From positions 13,283,757-13,347,756 of the forward strand of contig NC_051452.1 of NCBI RefSeq assembly GCF_001649575.2: a stretch of 64,000 nt of DNA. Direction: 5' to 3'. The notes under the pieces are model-generated. The model searched no databases and was not told the DNA's origin. It worked only from the letters and a program-made list of their open reading frames with translations. Made by a program: the position numbers and the translations under genes. This stretch comes from Kryptolebias marmoratus. Its lineage: Eukaryota; Chordata; Actinopteri; Cyprinodontiformes; Rivulidae. Shown here piece after piece: positions 44,760 through 54,400 of the stretch. How positions within the stretch are numbered: the first letter of the stretch is position 1; the number at the start of each line of letters is the position of its first letter.

Positions 44760-47700
44760 TTTTCTGACTAACTGGAACCATTTTGGGACCGAACAGTTCC
44801 ATCTCCTGACCTTTCTCGTAGCTTTTCTTCGGAATGTTTCCGTTCTGGTCTTTAAAGCCCTGCAGCTGTTTGGGGTCGATCTCCTGCAGCTCGCTGACGT
44901 CCGACCAGTCATCCTCGTCCTCCTCGCTCTCCGCCTTTGCGGCGGGCGGCGTCCGGGTCTCTGCCGGTCGGGACAGCGGGGCTTTGGAGGCCTGGCTGCC
45001 CGAAGCGGTCCTGATCAGAACCGGACTGGGCTTACTGGCTTTGCTCTGGTTTAATCTGGGTTTCGGTGACTTGCTCCTCTGGGGCTCCTCCTCCTCCTCT
45101 TCCGTGTTGGACTCTTCCTCCTCAGAGTCATCATCTGAACTAAAAGGAGGAGTTCTTAATAATAAAAAGCACAGAACCTGTGATGTGATGTTTGTCTCTC
45201 CTGTAGCAGAAATATGGACACGTTTAGACGCTCACGTTTCCTCACCTGCTTGTGACGACCCTCAGAGCAGTCCTGTTGTTGGGTGTAGATGTCTTGGGCT
45301 GGCTGGTTCTGGTTCTTGGAGCCGGCTGCGGGGTCTTGGGCTGTTTGACGGCGGCTCCGGGCGTCCCCTGGGTGGCTCTGGAGGGCAGGCTGCTGGAGCG
45401 CGGGCGGATCTGCATCACTGCACGCAGACAAAAGCCACTTCACTTAAAGCCAACCAGCAGATCAGAGTGTCAGAGCCTAAACCGGCTTTAACAGGCACAG
45501 TCACTGATTTCCTCTTGGTCCTCGGGGGTGGGGGGGACGGGAGACAGATTTGGAGCTGTAAAAGATGAGCTCATGTGTTAAGGAGCTTCTCTCGATGACT
45601 CACCTTGACCAGGCTGCTTGGATCTGGTGCGAGAGTCCGGAGATCTCCTCTGAGCTCCCAGTTTCTGATCCACGACGCTCATCATCTCCTCCCGACACCT
45701 CCAGTAGTCAGGCAAGGTTCTCCCAGCGGCCTCCCGCTTCAACTTTAACTTGGCCAGGAGGGACGTGAGCTCCTTGTTCTTTAGGCTGCTCTGATCCTAA
45801 AAGAAGCAGGAGGTGGACTAAAAGTCAGACTCCTTCTACGCGCGGTGCACAGAACCTTATTTCTCAGGCTGACATGGTGGAACCTACACTCCTGACCCCC
45901 AGGCCTTCTAGTTTCTTGACGACGGAGAGTTCCAGCTCTGGTCTCATCTCCTTCTTGATGCTGGGGTTCCTCTTCAGCGCGCTGCTGGGCGTCCTCTGCT
46001 TGTTCGCCAGCGCAGGCTCAGCTCGGCTCGCCGCCGGCCTCCTCTCTGAGACGCTGCTGGACTCTGGGGAGGAAACGGACCGCCTGAGTCCAACTGGAAA
46101 CCTCAGCATTCACTGGGAACGCTGAATGACATCACCGCAGAGGCTGAAACTGAGCTGGTGTGTGTGTGTGTGTCTAAATCAGCAACAAAAAAGTTGCTAC
46201 GAGTTGAAAGGAGCAAAAAGCTAGCTTAAGGCTTAATTAAAGTAGAAAAGGTTAGCAAAAAATTAAAAGTATCACATGGCTAGCTAAAAGATAAAAGTAC
46301 CAAAATGTGAGTTAAAAACTAAAACCAGCAAAAGGCTAGCTAAACTTAGCAAAGAGTAGCTGAAAGCTAAAAGTATTAAGAGGCTAACTAAAAGCCAAAA
46401 GTAAAGGCTAGCTAAAAAAATAAAAGTATCAAATAATAGCTACAAAAGGCTACCTAAAAGCCACAAGTATCAAACGACTAGGTAAAAACTAATAACAGCA
46501 AAAGGCTAGCTAAACATAGTAAAGACTAGCTGAAAACTCAAAGTCTAACTAAAAGCCAAAAATAAAGGCTAACTAAAACATAAATGCACCAATGGGTGAG
46601 ATGGAAACTAAAAGGCTAGCTACAAGCTAATAGCGTAAAACGGGAAAACTGGAGCAACTACGCTGAAACACATTTGAAGAGATCTTGTTGTATTTCTGTG
46701 AGGAAAATATGTTCAAATAAAATGAAATAGAAAAATATAAAAGTTATAGAAACCAGACAGCCGTCTCCACGACGAGCTGAATGTTTTGCTCAAATAGCAC
46801 AAAGTACACTTTAGTAGATACACTGCACAAAACGTCCAAAAAGTAAATAAAAACCGGACGACAAAGAGTGTGAATGCTGACTCGGCATAAAGACAGTAAC
46901 TACAGCAGAAGTGAGCATGCACAGAACTACAGAACCACAGAACCAGGTCCACAAGAAGCCATGCCACGGGCTCAGGCTGATGGGTGGAGAGCAGGCAGAG
47001 GAGGAGAACGGCAACAAGACGATGGATGGAGCTTAAAGATCAAAAGTCGAACCACTCCTCCTAAAGTCTAAGCTCATCTTTGGTCGTTTTCATGTCAGTT
47101 TGGAGCGAAATGATCAGATCCTTTAAAGTGGGGTTCTGTGGAAAGTTGCACAGATTCAGTCTTCTCATGTGTGTTTATTTATCCTCTACTCATACAGTGC
47201 TAATTAGTATTATAGCACAAATGTCAGTGTGACTGTTTTAAAAAAGGACTGAGGGAATAAAACCCTATTTTGAAGACGTGAGAGAAAGAAATATGGATAG
47301 AATCATTCATTTATTTTGTTCTTTTTAAAAGAACCGCTTCGTGATTTAGCTGCTGCTAATCCTGCTGGCAGCTCCTTCGTTTCCACCAATCCAACAGGCG
47401 AGAGGCAGTGAAGTTGTAGCTCACCCGTGGCTGCAGCTTCTGCTTTGTGAGCCTTTCAAAATAAAAGTACGGTGGCAGAAACAGACGTGGGATCAAATAG
47501 GCTGCTGTCAACTTCACATGACACGAATGTTCTGGCAAAAATATTCTGAAACTGCTTGACAGAAGTGCCTCGGGGCTGGACAGGAAGTGCTACAGCTAGC
47601 TGCTGCTGCTGTTTAGAAATACCTAATGAACTCTATGGATATAACCATGTCATGCAAAAACTTGCATCAACTCCTACGACAGCTTTAAGATTGGAGTTGG

Positions 47701-50700
47701 TCATGGCTTCACTCAGACTAGCCGTTAGCTCGTCAGTCCATTTCTCCAAACTGAGGTCGTTCAAGGAGCCATCTACAACAGGTAAGATATTAATAGTTCA
47801 GAAGCTTTCCACAGAACCGCACCTAGCGACAGCTGGACCCCGGTTTTAGTGCTGCTCAGGACAGACCGATGCTTTCGTTCATGCAGCAGCATGCAGCCGA
47901 TCGGCTCCGTCGCTTCGAGCCTCTTTACCTTTCTCCTCTTCTGACAACTCCTGAATAGGATCCAGCTTAAGAGCAGAGGCTGGCTCCTCTACACGACGCC
48001 CCGGAAGTCGGAAAACGAATATAAAAATGGGTCAGGGGCACTGGCGACATGACTGCTCTAACAGCCTGAAGCTGTGAAGTCCTTCGTGCTCGCAACTCAC
48101 CGAGTACAACCCTCTTAGCTTTCGGCTCCGGGGCCGGTGCGCTGACAGCAACTGGAAAACACACATCGGGACCTTTTAGGACTTGTCCTCCATCTCCGCA
48201 GCTTGTCACTAATGAAAGGTTGGATACTCTTTGCAGACTAACAGTATGAGGAGAAGATGGAAACAAGTTCCTGCTGCCAAGGAGAGGGAACCATACCTGG
48301 GACTTCAACCACTTTAGTGGCTGGATTGGAGGAAATGCTCCTTATCTGTGGAAGAACACACAGTCATTCCTAAAGACAACAAGTTTCACTTTGACATAAT
48401 CTAACCTGTGGCTAGTGTTTGGCTACTTTAAGATAGCATTTACCTACTTTCACTTAAGAGTGTTGCTTTTTTTAGCTAGAATTTGGTCAGCATGTTGTTA
48501 CTCTTAGCCTTTAGCTACCATGTTGCTAATGTTAGCTAGCACTGTGCTACATTTAGCTTTTAGGACATTTTTAGAGCTAAACAATTTTAACTTGTAAAAA
48601 CCCAACCTGTGGCCAGCATTTGGCAATTTTTAAAACATTTTTGCTTGTTTTAGCTTGAAGCTAGCATTTTGCATCTTTTTGTTAGCATTTTGTTACTTTT
48701 AACCTTTAACTAGCAGTTTGCTACAGTTATCTTGTGTTTTGTTACATTTAGCTTTGAGGACATTATTCCTGGTCAACAATTTTCACTTTTCGAAACCTAA
48801 CCTGTGGCTAGCATTTTGTGACCTTTAGCTAGTGTTTGTCTATTTTTATTTTAGGTTTTTCTACTTATAGCTTTTAGCTAGCATTTTCCAACTTTTAGTT
48901 ATTCAGTTATTCAGAACTCAGCATTCACATTGCACTTATATATAAAATGCAATTCTCTTGTTACATTTAGTTAGCATTTTGTTACTTTTAGTCTTTAGCT
49001 AGCATTGTGCTGCATATACCTTTCAGGACATTTTCCAGTTAAACAATTTTAACTTTTAAGAATCTAACTTATGGCTAGCATTTAGCGACTATTAGCTTGT
49101 GTTTAGCTACATTAAGCTTTCAGCTCAGTCATAGCCTTCTCAGCAGTCACGTTACACTTTCGTAGAAAGTGCAGTTTCTCTAGATACCTTTAGTTAGCAT
49201 TCTGTTAGCGGCTGGTGCTACGTTAGGATCCTTGGAGGTAAATAAAACACCTGATCTACGATCGGCTATACAAAAAAACAGGAACCTGACTAATGAAGAA
49301 CACCATTTCCATTTGTTCAAGTTCAAGCGATAAAGTAATTGGTTTGAATTTCATCTACTTGATAGAAACAGCCATCATTTCAGGTAATTGTATTTATGTT
49401 TATAGGTCAATTTACCATAAAGATTATTAAACAAAGCCATTTGTGACGTAAATGTGATTAACGAGCTGAATGAACATCCTCCACTCCTAACTTCCTACAG
49501 TAATATAATGTATCAACACAGGCGCATGTAGCAAATAGAGGATATCCTGAACGAGGCAGAGCGCTCCGCCTCACTTCCTGCCTGGACAGAGGCCCACAGT
49601 GGGAGTGGAGAACGCGGCTGACCTGCTCCCTCTGGGCCCTGATGGTCTGCTCCTTCTCCTGCAGCCTCCTGCTCATCTCCTGCTGCAGCCGCTGGCCGTG
49701 CTGCTGGTGCTCCGTCACGGACGACTGCATCCTGCTCAGCTCGTTCAGCAACTGGAGGAAGAGGAGGGTTTAACTGAGCCATTTGGACAGGGAGACTGAT
49801 GCGTGCGGGGGTGGGGTGGGGGGTCGAGGATGCGCACCTGATTCTTTTCAGACTCGTGTTGAGCTTTAATTTCCTGCAGTCTGGATTCCCATTTTTTATC
49901 CTAAAAAAAAAAAAGAAGAATTTTGTTAGAATAACAAAAAGGGACAGTTCAGATCATTTGAAGTGGGGATTATGTGGAAAGGTTATGAGCATTTAGTATC
50001 TTACCTGCTGTAGGTAGCTCTTTAAACCACCTCAGTTTGGAAAAACAGAGTTTAATTCCGACTGGATTGACAAGCTATTGGCTAGTCAGAGCACGGCTAA
50101 GGCCAAAGTGAAATGCTGCTGATCTTCTGTTATTCACCAAGAACTCTGTGGTTCTGTGCAAGCACAAATAGCAGCGGCCGGAAGCTACAACACTCTCTGC
50201 GCAGCCTTCCGCAGAGACATTATGAGATTTCAGGGATCTGGAATCTTTCGGCACCTCACAATTTGACTGAAACATGATTCAAGGATCTGTGATGCAATCA
50301 TAAAACAATTACTGATAGCTTTTGATTATCCATGTTGAAACTAAGATAATCTCATGTTGAGAAAGGACGCAGTTAGAGCTGTTCAGTTTAAATTAGGATG
50401 TCCTATAATACTGTGACAGCTCATGTGCCATATTCATGTGTTGTGAATGACTATCAGCTACTACCACGCCAAGTTTTAGGGCAAGAGCTGGAAAACTGAC
50501 TGAGTTATAGTTGGTTTTGTTTTGTAAGGCAGCCATCTTGAATCAGGCTGAGTCTTAAGTCGATCAGTCGTAGATGTACGTAGGAGTTTCATTAAAATCT
50601 GTCCAGTGCAAGTGGTTCATGAGATATTTTGCTGACCATCAAACACATGCGCACAGGCAAAAGCATTATTGCCTGCATTTGGAGTCGTTTTAAGACCTCA

Positions 50701-51450
50701 GAGTACATGGGACTAGCCGTTAGCTCATCAGTCCTGTCAGAATCAAACTATACCTCCAAACTACAAAGAGACATCTACAACAGGTAAGATATTAACTTCA
50801 GAAAGAGCTTTCTGAAAGTTTTCCCTCTCTTTCCTGACCTGCTTCTTCATCTGTTGCTCCAGCTTGTGGATGGCTTGGAGCTGCACCTCTCTGTAGGCGT
50901 CCACGTCTCTCTCTGGCTGCGCGCTCACGGGGCCGGCGGCCTTCTCCTGCCTGGACGTCTGGTTTGCTTCCTGCGAACGAGAACCCACGTGAAACGGGAC
51001 CTCTGCGCCGACGCAACGCAGCACAGAAGGAGAGGGAGCGTCCTTTCCCCCTTACGCTGAGAGCCTGAATGTTTCGGTTGTAGAGGAACTCCATCTCCCT
51101 GCGCATGCCGTCCCTGCTGTCCTCGATCTTCCTGTCCATGCGAGCCATCTCCTCCGCCTTGAAGCGCTCCAGTTCTCTCAGCAGCTCCTTGTGCATGTTC
51201 TGCTGCTCCTTCTCCTGGATTCACACACACATCGGCATTCAGTTACTGCGACGGAACGGACAAATCTCACAAGGCAAACACACTTAGAAAGGCATCAAAT
51301 GACACAAGCCCGATGTGTGACATCACCTCGGCTATTTTGGTTTGCAAAGCCTGCTGCTGCTGAACGATCTGCTCCTTCAGGGTGCTGATCTCCAGCTTGA
51401 GGCTTTCGATCTGGGATTTCTTCTCACTGTCGGACTGCAGCTCTGTAAGG

Positions 51451-51481
<31 letters not shown>

Positions 51482-54400
51482 GAAACACCGAAATGTCGTT
51501 GAACGTTAGGCTGAGTCAGGCAAATCGGTTCACTCATCTCACGCTCCAGACCGGATGTTTTAGGGCCGGCGGACTTACGGGTCTGATACTCGTCAGGATG
51601 CCGACGCTGCATGTGGTTCTGGAGGAATGAGGAGTTCAGGAAGGACTTATCGCAGTGCAGACACTAAGGAAACAGAAACAGACAACATCAGTGAGACATT
51701 TGTTGAATTAAAAAAAAGTTAAGGTTAGATTTTTGATTCATTATTATTCAATCGAATAAGTTCTTGTGTTTTAAGTAACATCTGTCTGTCTGTGGACAAG
51801 ATTGCTCAAAACGTTCTGAACTTATTTTCCGGAAATTTTCAGGAAACATCAAACAAGGAACACAGAATAAGTGATTGAATGTTGGTAGTGATCAAGTCAA
51901 AAGTCAAGGTCACATATCAGCCTGTGCTCTAACTCTGCAGCTGTATAACAGGAATGTTAAACTGCACAGCTGGACACCTCTTAGGTCAAGGGTGATCACC
52001 ACTGATTTCATGGCCATGGGGTCAAAGGTCAACATCACAGTTGACCTAGTGCTCTAACTCTGCAGCAGTGTAATGTAGGAATGTCAAACTGCACAGCTGA
52101 ACACCTCACGGGTCAAAGATGATGCCTGCTGATTTCAAGATTCGTGGGGTCAAAGGTCACAGGAAACCCCTTTATAAAAACTTGTCTCTGCTCCAAAATG
52201 TGACCCTTTTGTTTCCTCCACCCAGGGAAGTTCTGTTTTTGCTCACATCTGCTGGCTTTTTAACGTCCGAGAAACCTTTTTCAAGGTAAACGGTGTGTAT
52301 CAAAATGCGACGTTTAAAACTGAATTTATGCGTTCATAACCAGAAGACTGGACTGATGTGACGGCCTTTTCACAGGCGACAGCTGATTTAAAATGCAGCT
52401 GCTCTCAGTCTTACAGGTCCCAGGACATCTGAGCTCTGCGCTGGCTTCCTATTGGACGCAGGATCAATTTACATATCTTACCACTTCAATATAAAGCAGT
52501 AAATGGCCTTGTACCACAATATATAAGAGACATACTAACTATACACCAGTCAGATCACTCAGCTACAGACAGTTGTAACTAAAATAGTAAATAATCTTCC
52601 TATTCTGCCTTTAAATCAAAGTTTTCTAACAGGTGTGTCTTCAGAAATAATCCTTTTACTTCTTAGCTTTTTACTTTCCTCTAGGAAATACCTTCGTATA
52701 TTGCTTGGCGTCATTGGAGCTTCCGCTTTTTAAATATCGAGCTGGAATTCCCGATGACGTCACTCCAGACCAATAAAAATCTAGTTTTCAAACCAGCGCT
52801 CTCATAAACAAAACTACCTTGTTGCCAAGTGATAAATCGCCACATTTCAACAACTTACATATCTTAAAGCTTTCGAGTTGGAGAATTTGAAAACAATAAT
52901 TACTCAATACTGAAAAATTCCTTGTTGTGAGCAGGTCACGTGCGTGCTCTTGGGAAATGAAATCTTTTTCAGAGAGAGCTTTTAGGATTCTGCATGTTTG
53001 TGTCTGTATAGAAAACCATTTTTCTATGGTTGAAGAGCTGCATGAGAGGCACACTGGGTTGCCTTAGAAATATTAAAGTTACCTCAGAAAGATTGCTCAC
53101 AGTTTGTGTGGCTGTGGATCAGTGGTTAGAGAAGTGTCCTCTAACGAGACAGCTGGAGGTTCAATTCCACCAATATGCTACATGCTGAAGTGCACTGATT
53201 TATTCAGATTAGCTTTGTAGAGACGTGGTAGAGTGCTGTATGAATGTCTTGTAAAGCGCTTCGAGTGATCTGATTGGCTATATAAGTACAGTTCATTTAC
53301 TTAACTGGCAACCTTCTTGCTGGTCCTGTTTATGTGACCTAATAAAGCTGATATGATTTCTAAAAGGATGCAGGATCTGATGTGTCCAGTTCTACACATG
53401 TCAGTCTTCAGTATAATATAGAGATGCACTGCAGAGGGATGTCACAAGCACACACTGGGCTGTCCCCTGCATGTTTTTCATTTAATTATATATATTTTTA
53501 TAATTCCGTTCACGCTGAGTGTTAACGTGACAAGTCAGAACGACAACAGTATCAACGGGAGCTGTCATGGAGCTCGTAGCTGCCGGACCTGAGCAGAAAC
53601 GGCATCATCAGTGAAAACTCCTCTCCTCCAACACCTCCACTGTCCGACTAACCTGGACAGTGGAGGTTTCCAGGTGCAGCGGGCACTGATCATAAATCTG
53701 TCCTTATCCAGGCGCAACTTGAAACCCAATCCCCATCGTTTTCACAAAGCAGACAGGCAAGTCCCCAAAATTATTAGTGTTTCCTCTAGCGTCACCCTGC
53801 ACCCCAAACTGCACCGCCTGCCCCCTCATGAAGGTCATAGCAGGTAATAAACTAATACCTGTCTGGATCTGTTCGCACGTTACCAATTCACTGCGGCCAG
53901 AAGAGACACCAAAGTGGATACATCATCACCCACCCACCCCCAGACCTCCCAGGATAGCAGGGTTGGATGATAGGCTAACAACTTTCCATCAGCCATCATC
54001 AGTCCAACTACCAGCTACTGCTGATACATTTGCACATCTTACTTTTTTTTGAGGAGGGGCGAACCGGGCAATCTCTGTTCTCCAGCTGTTTGTGGCCCAA
54101 AACAAACCAACGTCACTAACTACTCTGGTTTTAAAACACGGAGTTAACTTAGAACTTCTGAGCAGTCAGCTCTGGGCTGAAATGAAAAGCTACAGGTTTA
54201 CCACCCCCCGGAGCAGACATGTGGTTAACTTCTAACATGTCCTTCTTGTCTCAGCGAGCAGTGTTTCTAAAAGCTGAAACCTGCAGGGAAAAATACCTTT
54301 AGGCGACATATTTCCCTGACAAACTGCAGAGCGCTGCGAAGCGAGAGGAGGCAAAGCGCCGTCCCGGTTATTGTTAGTTCAGCTAAACCTTTAGCCGCCG

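Noticed and set aside
44834..45568. 244-codon plus-strand ORF
   Set aside because: Antisense to dzip1 exons 14-16 and spans their introns; its Ser-rich content mirrors acidic codons on the real strand.
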